The position numbers and the translations under genes were made by a program. Positions 12,093-22,644 of a stretch of DNA of 64,000 nucleotides are shown here, piece after piece. The stretch comes from Triglochin maritima (lineage: Eukaryota; Streptophyta; Magnoliopsida; Alismatales; Juncaginaceae): contig OY821791.1 of assembly GCA_963682175.1 (NCBI GenBank), positions 30,192,326 to 30,256,325 of the forward strand, read 5' to 3'. The notes below the pieces were generated by a model, which was not told where the DNA came from, searched no databases, and saw nothing but the letters and a program-made list of their open reading frames with translations. Within the stretch, counting starts at the first letter, position 1. Each line of letters opens with the position of its first letter.

Positions 12093-13377
12093 AGATTTTG
12101 CTAGTCCCTAGCAAAACAAAATATAAGAAAATGAAAACAGGGAAATCCTAACTCACTTTCGTAGGAATCACGGTTGCACTTAGCATGTGCAACAAGCCTT
12201 TAAACCTCTTTGTTGCCAAGGAGGAGGAGTGTTGTCTCCTGAGGGTTTTCAGCGGATATACCCACAAAATCCTATCAACATTTCATTAATAGTTCTCAAT
12301 ATCCCTACCTCAACCTTATACATCTTACTGAAAATTCTTGCATGCTCATTATATAAATCTAACTCATTAAAAATATGACTTGGTCTTTATTCCTCCAACA
12401 TTCACACCACTAACCCTTCTAAACATGTTATTACTTAAATTATTTTGCACGCCTCCCCTGGTGGTGAAGTATCATTTGGATCAACCATGGCATGGATCAT
12501 TCTTTTAGCTTTGGGCCTTGAGTATCTTAAAGTATTTTTTTCTTTTCCGTGATTCAACACATTTGCTTTTCCTTTTTGACACTTATACCCTTTTTGCATT
12601 CGTGTAGCGAGTTTGGTCGATAATCCCGAGCTGGAAGACTCAAGTTACCGGGTTTCAAGATACCCCTACGGACCAGTGACTCGAAGGCTTGGGCTTTTGT
12701 AATCATTTTGCAAAATGTGCTTTCCTCACTTTATTATTATTATTTTTTTACTTTTATTTTCCTCAAGGCTTAATTGCTATTAGAAGTCCACACTTCCCGG
12801 TATATTTTCCTCAACCTCTGCTTTTTATCAACCACTTCAAAGATTTGATTCATCCAATTTAAGTGCATACATGTCTTACAAGGGTCATGGGTTATTTCTT
12901 TGGAACTTAGATTTATGTCATAATTTCTACAAGCAGAACTATATAATAAGGAACAAAAACTCAATGCAATTTGTACACGGGTTTTGGCAGTTCAATCTTA
13001 AGCTATGTCATAGAATATTGAATTTATTTATTATTATTTTTTTTATTTTTTTTTATTATAATTTTTTTTTTATTTAAAATAAAGCAGAGCAGAAAATCAA
13101 ATAGATAGATATGTACATATATAAACCCCCCCACACCTAAATCATGCATTGTCCTCAATGTATGCGAGCAATATACTACATGGATTTATGCATGAAAAAG
13201 GAAAGATCTCACCAACGTGAAGTACAAAGGAAAGTTCATGGCTCTGTTGATGGACAAAAACCCGAATTCCCTCAAAAACCTGTGAGATGCTAAAGAAGGG
13301 ATAAAAACATTTTTTTTTTTTTACTTATTGTTATACAAATATAACTATGTACAAACATAAGTTCCCATCTTCATTTG

Positions 13378-14847
13378 TCAAAAGACCTCAAAAGGGAACA
13401 TGACACCACGTGGGGCCAGAATATTCATGCGTGGGCCCCCTTCACAAAGAGCACAAGAAGAAATGAGATGTTCATGAATTGGACGCAAAGGCGTCTCATA
13501 CAAAGGATCAAACTGAAAGAGCTTGAACCTCTCGAGAGTTTGGGAAATAGGGGGCAACGGAAGAAGAGTTTCTCCCGTTACAGTGCTGAAGTTATGATCG
13601 TCAATCCAAACTCTCCAACCAACTGGCTGGTGCGTCGGAGCGAGGTCAGGAGCCTCGTTAGGCAAGTCCGACTCAACAGGTAAACATAAAATGGGTCTCA
13701 TACCCAATGTATCCTCCAAGGAACTCCTAATACCCTCATGAGCACTGTAGTCGTTTGATGTTCCATCATTTCCAAGATGATCAGGAACGATAGTGAGAGG
13801 CAAACTCTCATCAGGTTGTTTGAAATTGAGGGTGCTAGGGAGCTCTTGCTCCACCGGAAGTGAGTCCTTAAGAGGCACAACATGAAGATCATGTGGCTCA
13901 AGGGCCACGGGGCACGAAGATAAGGCACAATCCTGGGCCGACTCATGATGAAATTGGTCAATGTGTATCGAATCCTCCACTAAGTGATCGTGAATTGAAA
14001 CCCCAAGTCCTTCAGACTGACTAGGAGTTTGGCTTTGACAGATTGTGCTTTGTGTTTGTGGTGGTGGTTCGATATCAAAAGGTGGATCCTCATGTTGACA
14101 TGAAAAGTTACTCTCCTTACGTTCACCTAATTGTTGTATCATTTGACTCAAATGCGATGTTATATTTTGTACAGATCGTTGAGTGGATTCCATGTACGTA
14201 AGGAAAGTTTGTTCCAAGGAATCAGGTATGTGGTCAGCTATGAGGTCCAAGTTTGAGCTTGTGAAATTATGGGATTGGGTGTTGATGGGCTGAGAATAAT
14301 GATTTGAAGTGGGGTGTTGGTAGAACTCTGGGTATTCGGGAGGAGGATACTGAGGTGAAAATGAAGTATAGGAATTTGGATATGAATTGTTTCTCCACGA
14401 ATCCATCACTCTCGGGTTGTACGCGGATGCGTGATAGTCATATTGAGCGTTTTGGGAAAATGTATGCTCATACTCAGGCTCTGGGGGAACATAAGGGCAT
14501 TCCCTGATAACATGACCACTCAACCCACAACAGTCGCACGGTACGGCTACTGGAGCCACCGGTGCACTCATGTTGTCTGTCCTACTCATGAAAGAGGCAA
14601 AAGCTTGTTGTAAATTCTCAGTGTGTTGACCAGCATATGATCCGATATAACTAGATTGTGGTCTAGCAGTCGGTTCCTCTCTCATGTTACCCCAATATGA
14701 AGATTGCTCAGTCATACAATTAGGATTGTCCCACCCATATGGGGTGTTGGTCTGAGCCACCCCATGTTGCATGGTTTTAGAATACCAGGAAGCATTGTCC
14801 TGGTCCCAACAATGATATGAATGGTTGCTCATGTAACCATCCATCAC
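13378..14847 (-). CDS. Gag-like zinc-knuckle protein of the non-autonomous LTR element (489 aa)
   Basis: An uninterrupted 489-codon frame is the only long coding region in the element. It is rich in Gln, Pro, Ser, Tyr and Asn. It carries one perfect CCHC zinc knuckle, CDCCGLSGHVIREC (about residues 103-116), as in retroviral Gag nucleocapsids, followed by a Tyr/Pro/Ser-rich tract and a long acidic Pro-rich C-terminal half. No protease or polymerase motif is present. The inferred role is packaging of element RNA in particles supplied by a relative. The frame is intact, which fits the young age of the insertion. The start ATG is the first of the open frame; a later Met is possible. Confidence 0.65.
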   Translation of the reverse strand: MMDGYMSNHSYHCWDQDNASWYSKTMQHGVAQTNTPYGWDNPNCMTEQSSYWGNMREEPTARPQSSYIGSYAGQHTENLQQAFASFMSRTDNMSAPVAPVAVPCDCCGLSGHVIRECPYVPPEPEYEHTFSQNAQYDYHASAYNPRVMDSWRNNSYPNSYTSFSPQYPPPEYPEFYQHPTSNHYSQPINTQSHNFTSSNLDLIADHIPDSLEQTFLTYMESTQRSVQNITSHLSQMIQQLGERKESNFSCQHEDPPFDIEPPPQTQSTICQSQTPSQSEGLGVSIHDHLVEDSIHIDQFHHESAQDCALSSCPVALEPHDLHVVPLKDSLPVEQELPSTLNFKQPDESLPLTIVPDHLGNDGTSNDYSAHEGIRSSLEDTLGMRPILCLPVESDLPNEAPDLAPTHQPVGWRVWIDDHNFSTVTGETLLPLPPISQTLERFKLFQFDPLYETPLRPIHEHLISSCALCEGGPRMNILAPRGVMFPFEVF

Positions 14848-16111
14848 AACACTCTTGAGTCAAGTACTCTTACCCTTATGAGGCTAAGCAAGCACAAGTT
14901 CTCGACTCGACCCTAAAATGCTAATAGATAATGTAAAGGGGAGGAGACTAGAACGTATAAATAGGTGAGAAGAGGATGACTCAGAGGAGAAGGGAAACTT
15001 AACTCTAAAGATAGATAAGAGGGTCGGTCAGAGGTTTCCTAAGAAAGCACGGTTCAAACAATCCTAGACCTAGTGTCGCTTAGATCTAGACGACTCCTAA
15101 CTGGTTGAGTCGAATTGATTTGCTTGATTCACCTCCCTCACCAATCAAACCAAGTTGGCCAGTTAGTGTATAGCTAGTGGGGGCGCTTCCGACAGAGTCG
15201 GTGCCAATTAGACAACCACGTCGCTTGGAAGACTTTCGTCAACACAAAAATACTTTCTAGACACCAAATTGAATTCAATTAGCTTCAGGTCATAGCAAGT
15301 CAAACCAATCTCCTCCTTAATTGAGTCCGAGTCCTTAGGGGTCAATGTCTAATTGATTTTAATTTTAGGCTTGGGTGACACTTGAGAATTGTGATTTGTG
15401 GGCCACGGAAGGGTGATGAAATCCCCACCGTATTTTTTTCCTATGGAGTTGCCCTTAAGATAGTTTAACTTAGATCTAACAAAGATAGTCAAACAATGGT
15501 CTTTTTAATTGGGGCAATTGCAAGGTTGTATGCAAATTAAATTATATGCTTAAATGCAGTCGTTAAAAACCGCGATACGTACCTTGTCTTCAGCACTCTT
15601 CAACAAAAATAATTTGCAATAATTTAGCAGGAATAATGCAAACAAAACATTATATGATGCATGCACTAAGGTCTTTCTAATTTTGCCAATTTTTAGGTCA
15701 GAGTTGAGTTATTGCTAATTATGGAATTTTTGACCCTAACACGTGCAATTCTACGAAAGGAAACTTTTCGAAAATTCAGATTATACGAGAAAGGCAAGAA
15801 AAGTTACCTCCGCAATGCTCAGACAGGTTCGCCGCCTGCTCTCGGAATTTCCAGTAGCTCAATGCGACCAATCCACGATGTAGACGACCCCAGAGAAAAA
15901 TGACGCCCAGAAACCTTACTGGTGCGGCGAATTCGCCGCAAGTTGTTCTTCAGGTGCGGCGATTTCGCCGCTCTTTTAGCTCCAAATGTGCCCGGATTTC
16001 TCCGCGCACTCTGTTGTCCCCTGAAACACAAATCCAAATACTTAGATTGCGCACAAGATAAACAGGATAAAATCGAAAACACAAAAACAACAAAAAAAAT
16101 CTACGTCGCCG
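14848..16111. other. 5' leader of the LTR element
   Basis: About 1.26 kb lies between the primer site and the gag-like frame. It contains GC-rich motifs such as 'gcggcgaattcgccgc' near 15924 that also occur in the LTRs. No coding function is seen. It probably holds packaging signals (inference). Confidence 0.5.
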
Positions 16112-16128
16112 CCCCGGCAACGGCGCCA
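16112..16128 (-). other. Primer-binding site complementary to tRNA-Asp
   Basis: On the minus strand TGGCGCCGTTGCCGGGG starts six bases inside the right LTR. It is the complement of the 3' end of plant tRNA-Asp, used as minus-strand primer by many plant gypsy elements. It fixes the direction of the element. Confidence 0.9.
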
Positions 16129-16134
16129 AAAACT

Positions 16135-17314
16135 TGATGAAGATTTAAATTTTATACCGCAAGTGCACGGCCGCGATGAAGCGGTGGCAAGTACGGGTCG
16201 AACACAAGGAGGGAGAGATTTCGTTGTTTATGTTGTTTCGATTGATGGGAAAGAAGTAGAGAAGAATCAATTAGGGTTTTTGGAGTTTTTGGTTTAATGA
16301 ACTAAAGTACGAAACAAAAGCAATTAAAATTAAAACAAGAACAAAGAGAGAAATCCGTGGGGTGGAGGTTTAGATTTAGGTTTAGAGTAGAGAATTACTG
16401 AAACTTATTATAAATCATGTTAGTTATGAAGCATTACAAGATAAATGACTTAACATAAACTCAAGTAATCAAAATACACTAATCATGAACTTAAAATAAT
16501 AACATGCATTCATCATTCTCTAACCCTAATTCCATCACCTCCACCCTTTGGAAAGAGTTAGAAACTCATGGAGGGAGGAAGAAGAAAGGATCCTAGAGAC
16601 ATTAAAAGAAAATAAAAACAAAACAAAATAAAACAGAAATTTATTACTAATGATCCAAGACCAAATGTTCAAAGATGTGTTACATTCGTCCTACAGGGCT
16701 ATTTATAGCCGATACAGGGGATACCAATACATAAAAGGATAGTACACGCGTCAACCCAACACTGGACAAAATTGGAGCACACAGATCCTCACTGGTGCGG
16801 CGAAATCGCCGCACAATGCATGGGAGATGCGGCGGAATCGCCGCCCAAGTCAAGGATTTCGCCCCCGGATTTCTGTGGTGCGTTTATGGCATGATTTGAT
16901 CTTTATTTGCGCGTCTGGATGGATTCTTTCCATTCTTTTAAACTCCGGATTAATTCCTTCCATTGTTGGAGATTTATATTTGACTTTTCTTTTGACTTTT
17001 CCAACAAAATAACTTGATCCTTTTCTTTTGCAATCAGGTCCTTGGTATTTTGCAATTAAGCCCTTGACCTTTTTGTAATTAGCTCCTTGAATGCTTTTAT
17101 GCTTGGATGCATTTCCATTTGAAACCCGATAAACTTGAATTCGGTCTTTATGATAGAAATGAATCTTTTGCACACGTTTATGCTCGGAATGTGGGTAATT
17201 TGCATCCATGTCCCTGTATTCTGTAAATACGACTAAACACATACCTTAATAGCATTTATTGATATAAAAGTAATCTAAATGAAAGACATATGATGCAATG
17301 TATGCAATGCATCA
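16135..17314 (-). repeat. Right LTR (5' LTR of the element)
   Basis: 1180 bp, near-identical to 10898-12077. It carries the promoter of the element, though no TATA box was assigned with confidence. Confidence 0.93.
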
Positions 17315-17319
17315 GGAGG
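17315..17319 (+). repeat. Target-site duplication GGAGG, right
   Basis: The partner of 10893-10897. PMD coding sequence continues directly from it. Confidence 0.95.
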
Positions 17320-18902
17320 CCACGTCGCCAGACGCATCTGGGATGGCGACGAGCGGAAGGTTTTGAAGTGCCATAATCGGCACAGAGCCTGTACAACATT
17401 GCAGGCATGGCGCTCAGTGATGACTGAGGATATGACGGTGACCGTGGTTGACAGTGGATTGGGTCACTTGTCGTACATCATGTTTTCCTGCATCGACATG
17501 TCGTTGATTTCGGCATTCGTGGAGCGGTGGCAGCCTGACACCAACACTTTCCACATGCCGTTCGGAGAGATGACGATCATGTTGCATGACGTCTTTCAGA
17601 TTCTTCACATTCCTGTTGAGGGTCCCATGGTCAGTGCGCAGGCGCCGACATCTGAACTGAAGTTATATGTATCTGAGTTGCTGGGAGTCAGCCTGGAGGG
17701 TCTTGGGCGGGATAGCTCATTTTGGAGTGGCGGTGGTGTTAGTATCGACGCTGTGGACGAGTGTTGCAGACGGGGGCGACCACCACGGACTGAGGATACG
17801 CAGATGACTGCTTATTTCTTCTTACTGCTAGGCTGTGTATTGATTGTCGACAAGAGCGGTTCCAGACTGAGACCACGCGACTTATTGGAGGCGAGGGACC
17901 CAGATACCATTGGTGATTACTCATGGGTGTCGGCGACGTTGGCATATCTGTATCGCCAGCTGGGCATATCTAGTCGTGCTGATTGTGGTCAGATTACGGG
18001 TTGTCTTACACTGCTGCAGGCTTGGATATATGAGTATTTTCCTGCTTTCCGCCCACATCGTGAGCGGAAGATTGTTGAGTGTGGTCATCCTCGTTCGCGT
18101 ATGTGGGCTGTCCGGGCCGAGGATAAGAGCGAGAGTCGACTTATTCCTATTCGTAGACGACTAGATCAGATGAGTGCATCGCAGGTATATAATGTATATA
18201 TCATTCACGTTTATTTAAATTTAATTTTATTATTATTAACGTATAAACGTTTAGGTGGAGTGGTTATCGTATGGTCCCGAGCCTGCTGTAGCTGTCCCGA
18301 GGACTACATTTGCCGGCATTATTCTTATAGGGATATCACAAAGCCTTATATACCTGATCGCGTGTTACGTCAGTTAGGTTACATTCAGGTGATCCCGGTT
18401 GACATCCCGACGCCCGAACATGCAGTACGGTCTGCGACTGCGACGATGTACGACGTCAGGCACAACGTTTCGTCTGCGGAATCGGTTTGGAGGACATTTC
18501 CGAGACTAGGACGACTACACCTGGCCGATCTGAGTCGTAGCCGCGACCCCTCCACCTGTGCTCCAGATTATTTGCAGTGGTTCGGTAGGTGCTCACATCC
18601 ACTGCTCGTACGCGGTATCATTCCGAGACCGGAGAGACCACTGGATAGGACATGTGTCGATGCGGTAAGTTTGTCTAATTTTATATTTAATTGTAAAGTA
18701 TATTTTGTTATTGTACGCTAATTTCTATTTTACATACAGTGGATGAGTAGGGCGATACGGTGTACGCAGCCGTTCTTGCGAGAGAGAGACGTCATGCCGA
18801 GTGAGGCGACGAGACTTGCATGTACAGATTGGGATCGCCTGATCGAGGATTGGAACAGCCAGTTGGGCATTTCGGACCATGATTCAGATGCTGAGCTGTA
18901 GT

Positions 18903-19179
18903 TGTCTTGCTTTTACTTTCGTTTTATTGCACTGTTAGTACATTTGTTGGTATATGCTTATGTTTATTTGTGTACTCTTATTATTTATTTCTGACGAACA
19001 TATCTTCTACATATTTCTTTGACTATCGTATTTTTTAATATTTATTTTTCACGAAAAGATTTTCAACTTATTTCTTTAGATATGAAATAATATTTAAATT
19101 TAAAATAAGGTAAATAAACAACACGATATAAGTAGAAATACACGATATATTATACATTACAAAACATTACAAATTACAA
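18903..19179. other. Short AT-rich gap between the two convergent genes
   Basis: About 280 bp of AT-rich DNA separates the stop codon of the PMD gene (plus strand) from that of the transposase/OTU gene (minus strand). It presumably holds both 3' ends and polyadenylation signals. Confidence 0.6.
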
Positions 19180-22100
19180 TCAACGTAACCGGTTCCAATA
19201 CTCCATCCTACTTTGGTACTGATCCTCCCATCCAACAACACTCTCATCTCGCATTTGATACCATAAGGTCGCTATAGGAGGTACTGGGAAATCATCAAGT
19301 AATTCCAAACGAATAAAATGAGCGTAACTCCCTAAATGAGCAATGACCAACTCTCTGACAGGCCTCGTCATGGTAGATGGACACTCCCAGGGTAGAACAG
19401 TAAGACACGGGAACAACGAACCATTCGTTCCCACTACGAAATACATGACCGTACACTTGTAAAAATTCGCAATAGGAAACAAGTCGGACCAAACCTCCAT
19501 ATAATGATCCTCGCCACAACCTCCCCCGCCCCAATCAATTCGTTGACGAGCCTCTCTCACATGGCCGAAATAGACTGTCTCATAAATAGGATGTGCACCT
19601 ATCTCATTAGAAATCGCACGACGGGCATACGACCAGTTCTCCTAACCACCATGAAAGACATCGGCAACACATCGAAATCCACAGTTGCCATCAGCACGTA
19701 CGTCATTCCACCTTTGCAGAAATGGCAAAATGATTCCTGGCAGTCTATCATTATATGGGAAGTTGTCCACGTCAACCCGTCCGGACACTGTAAGAAAGGT
19801 AAATAACAATTCATTAAAACAACAAAATTAGGAGATAATATATTCAACCCCATTTAGATTACTAATATATATTAAATAACATAACAACAAAGATATCGAC
19901 ATACCAGAAGATCTTGTGCCCGTATTCAAGGACGATCGAGACGAATTAGACCGACGACCCCTGCTCCCACTACTGCCAGACCGACCACGACCCCTGCTCC
20001 CACTACTGCCAGACCGACCACGACCTCGCTCAGCATACTCGAAGGCACTCGGGTCCCGACGTGTCGACTTTCCCCTAGGTCGACCTCATACCTTAGTATT
20101 TTCTTCGGGTTCTCCATAGTTCGACTGATCGGGGTGTAACTGTTCGTATAAAATATGAGAGGCACTACGAATTACTGCAGGATCGCTCTGCGAGATCTCA
20201 TCCACTAGCTTCCGAAAATGCTCGGTGTCTTGTGCTGACTGATCAACAAACTCTGACATCTGGACTCCTTCTCCGATAACAAGTGTTTTCCAGAATGGAT
20301 GAATCTGCTCTAAATAAATTCCATCACCTGACGCGAAACACTCGTACATGGTACAGGCACAAGGAATCCCATGTGTTATCAGGAAAGCACACCCACAACG
20401 ATATTCAATTTCATCACTTAAGTCCTGCATTCTCTTCAACTCCTGAGTCATTAACGACAAGCAGTGATGCGAAACTTCAAGAAAGTTCCGACGTATGTAA
20501 TGTGCTGAAACAGAGGACCTATGTAATGTGCCAAATTTCGACGTCTCGAATCTTCAAGAAAGTTCCGAATATTCGTCAGGTGCATTTCAATAGACGAGTT
20601 CACGCGGTCGAAAAGAGTGTCGAGAGCGGCAGTCGATGTAGTGATCCACTCTTTCAGAGCCGAATGTGCACTTTCCACCCTGCAGTTCGTAGTGTTGCCG
20701 AAATGAAGAACTTGATTCGTCCAATTCAACACGAATTTTTCCTTATGCACCAACCACGTGTCTTCCACATACTTAGTCAGCACTGGCCAGGAACTGTAAG
20801 AATCCTTCAGATTACGGACTGCTCTATCATAATCCGTCTGTGAATCAGAAAGCATGACTCTCCTCCATCTTTCACGTCTAAAACTCTCTGCAAGCTGCTT
20901 CTCCTTGCCGAATACGTGGTATGCGTAGTTGTACACGTCTTTGTTGATATGTCAGGTGCATAGTAAATGAGTTGACTCAGGAAAAACCTCTGCCACTGGT
21001 CGCATCAGACCCATCTCCCGGTCCGTAATTATTGCTGTCGGGCTAACAATATCCAATAACATATCTCGCAACCTCTCCAACACCCACCGGTAACTAGACT
21101 CGGTCTCATCCTGCAAAATCGCATATCCGACGAGAAAATTCATATTTGTTGGAGTAACCCCAACCATCTCAAACAAAGACATCTTGTACTTGTTCGTCTT
21201 ATACGTCGAATCCATACAGATCACGAATGGGTATGTACGCAACAACTAAACTGAAGTCGGATGTGCCAAAAATGCGTGAGTCAAGACATTAGTTTCTTCA
21301 TCTCCCACAATCCAATGTAAATACTTATGCTGCACTGCCTCTCTGAGAAACTGCTGCGCGGGATTCCTGTCTTCAGATTTCGTCATCCTCATGTACTCTC
21401 TGAAGTTGTAAATGTGCCTTTGATTAGGATTATCGTCCGGAAAATTCTTCTTTACCGCCAACAAAATGTTACGGGGTCTTGCTTGTGCCTCTGTCATATC
21501 CCGAACAATTTGCTTTGCCTCAGCACTAAGTCCGCTGACTTGTCGGTGACCCTCTGAATAAACTGTCAATGGGTGGTTGTGCTGCCCAAACATGCTACTA
21601 GAAACAATAACACATGCATCACGATCTCGTCGCTCCACCACTTTTACCAAAAACCGACAACCGCAACCTTTTCTTTTCGTATTCTTTCGTAGTGCAATAC
21701 TCGTATCACGAGAACTCATCTCACGTCTGCGATCACATCTGAGGTAACAATTCATCCGGTTATCTGCTTTCGGTTTGTATGATGATATAACCAAAAAAAA
21801 TCTGGCTCATATTGCAACTTGTTTCGCCCATTTACAACTTTCCTCGATTATTGTAAATATTTCTTTACTGTCAAAAAGCTCACTGTAATCTACTCCATCA
21901 CCACCGAAATCTTGAAACGGAACCTGAAAATTTTGAATTTAACAAAAAATTTAAAAAAACAAAAAAACGGGCGTCTGGCTAAACCGCCTCCACCTTTGTG
22001 GAGGCGTCCATAGGAGATGCCTCCACAAAGGTGGAGGCGTCTGTCTAAACCGCATCCACCTATTTGGAGGCGTGTTAGGCAGACCCCTCCACCTTGGTGG

Positions 22101-22181
22101 AGGCGGTTTAGCCAGACGCCCGAGTCGTGAAAAAAATTCCACCCCAGTTACCTCGCCGGATTCAAGTGTTTCGCCAGACAT
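19180..22181 (-). pseudogene. MULE transposase with FAR1 zinc domain, SWIM finger and C-terminal OTU-like cysteine protease
   Basis: Domains in order on the minus strand: possible first exon at 22140-22181; FAR1-type WRKY/GCM zinc domain (21246-21794, Cys residues and the HNH of GQHNHPL); MULE transposase with the FVICMDSTY and ITDRE acidic motifs (about 20952-21245, continuing to 20451); SWIM-type finger CGCAF...PCAC near 20370; Gly/Arg/Ser-rich linker (19905-20120); intron 19788-19904; OTU-like protease with catalytic DGNCGFRC at about 19663-19692 and a candidate His in AHFIRL near 19310, ending at 19180. The frame is broken by in-frame TAG near 21245, TGA near 20951, a one-base shift near 20455 and TAG in the OTU part. 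OTU-bearing MULEs are a known plant class. No full product is expected. Confidence 0.8.
21967..22122. repeat. GC-rich palindromic array, right end of the MULE-like cassette
   Basis: A perfect 27-bp inverted repeat (21967-21993 with 22096-22122, core GGCTAAACCGCCTCCACC) encloses further hairpins such as CCTCCACCTTTGTGGAGG. It lies in what may be the first intron or leader of the transposase gene. It mirrors the array at 9752-10126. Confidence 0.8.
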
Positions 22182-22199
22182 TTTCGTGGTGCTGGTACT

Positions 22200-22644
22200 A
22201 GGAATGTGAGTAAAACTGAGTCAAACACCTTATTTAAAGACACGGGACGAAATCGGTATTAATTGATTTGTTAAGGACAAAAAGATCATTTTTGGGACGA
22301 TTTAAGTAGTTTTCCGACGAATAGTAGTTCCCTAAACCAAACTCCACTTTTTAACGACAGATTCCCGTACCATATCTATCCGGAATCTACTTTATCATAC
22401 CAAACATTGCAAAAGCTGATCTCCTCAGTGTGATGTTAAATGGCCTATCATTCGAGAAGACAACATTTGAGTACTCCAGATAGTTATGTCCAATCCAAGT
22501 TAGGTAGTAAGTAGGTCAAGCTTGTTGCAACATCCTAACAAACAAGAGAAGAGAGGAGAGAGCACACAGTCAACACCACGAAATGCATATAAGGGTAAAC
22601 ATGGTCAATCGATACACTCATTTACTTTTTCAAGTTTCATTATT
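22200..22644. other. Spacer between the MULE-like cassette and the UBA gene
   Basis: This stretch holds the presumed outer end of the cassette and the 3' flank of the UBA gene. No frame is supported and no terminal inverted repeat could be matched to the left side. Confidence 0.45.

Larger units (their letters stand above)
10898..17314 (-). mobile_element. Young non-autonomous LTR retrotransposon (gypsy-type priming) inserted in the PMD gene
   Basis: A 6417-bp element bounded by 1180-bp LTRs (10898-12077 and 16135-17314) and GGAGG duplications. Its direction is minus: the primer-binding site lies next to the right LTR and the polypurine tract next to the left LTR. The interior holds one long frame (13378-14847, minus) and no protease, reverse transcriptase, RNase H or integrase, so mobility would need an autonomous relative. 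tRNA-Asp priming is typical of plant Ty3/gypsy (Tat/Athila-like) elements. The two LTRs read almost identically (one clear mismatch region near 11328 versus 16558), so insertion was recent. Confidence 0.93.
10441..18902 (+). pseudogene. Plant mobile domain (PMD, MAIL1-like) gene, split by an LTR retrotransposon
   Basis: The coding sequence before the insertion (to 10897) has an acidic Asp/Glu-rich N-terminal part and the lead-in to the PMD fold. The insertion occupies 10898-17314, and coding resumes at 17315 with no loss beyond the GGAGG duplication. The main PMD block (17363-18183) is followed by an AT-rich intron 18184-18252 (GT...AG), a second exon to about 18665, an intron, and a last exon about 18740-18902 ending in TAG. 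A one-base frameshift is apparent near 18310-18325. PMD proteins are found both as host silencing-related factors (MAIN/MAIL family) and inside transposons. Its position facing a MULE transposase points to the transposon class. The insertion and the frameshift make it a pseudogene. Confidence 0.75.

Noticed and set aside
13375..13683. 102-codon plus-strand frame opposite the gag-like frame
   Set aside because: Lies wholly within the 489-codon minus-strand frame and shows no domain.
16112..16128. tRNA-Asp gene fragment
   Set aside because: Only the complement of the tRNA 3' end is present, next to an LTR; it is a primer-binding site.
19916..20119. Pro/Arg/Leu-rich plus-strand frame
   Set aside because: Antisense of the Gly/Arg/Ser linker of the minus-strand MULE-OTU gene.
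20283..20843. 186-codon plus-strand frame
   Set aside because: Overlaps the transposase/SWIM coding sequence on the opposite strand and has no recognisable domain.
22514..22534. Alternative upstream start for the UBA protein seven codons before the ATG at 24513
   Set aside because: The extra codons lie in the 5' UTR just after an intron acceptor and would begin with TTG; the ATG at 24513 is preferred.
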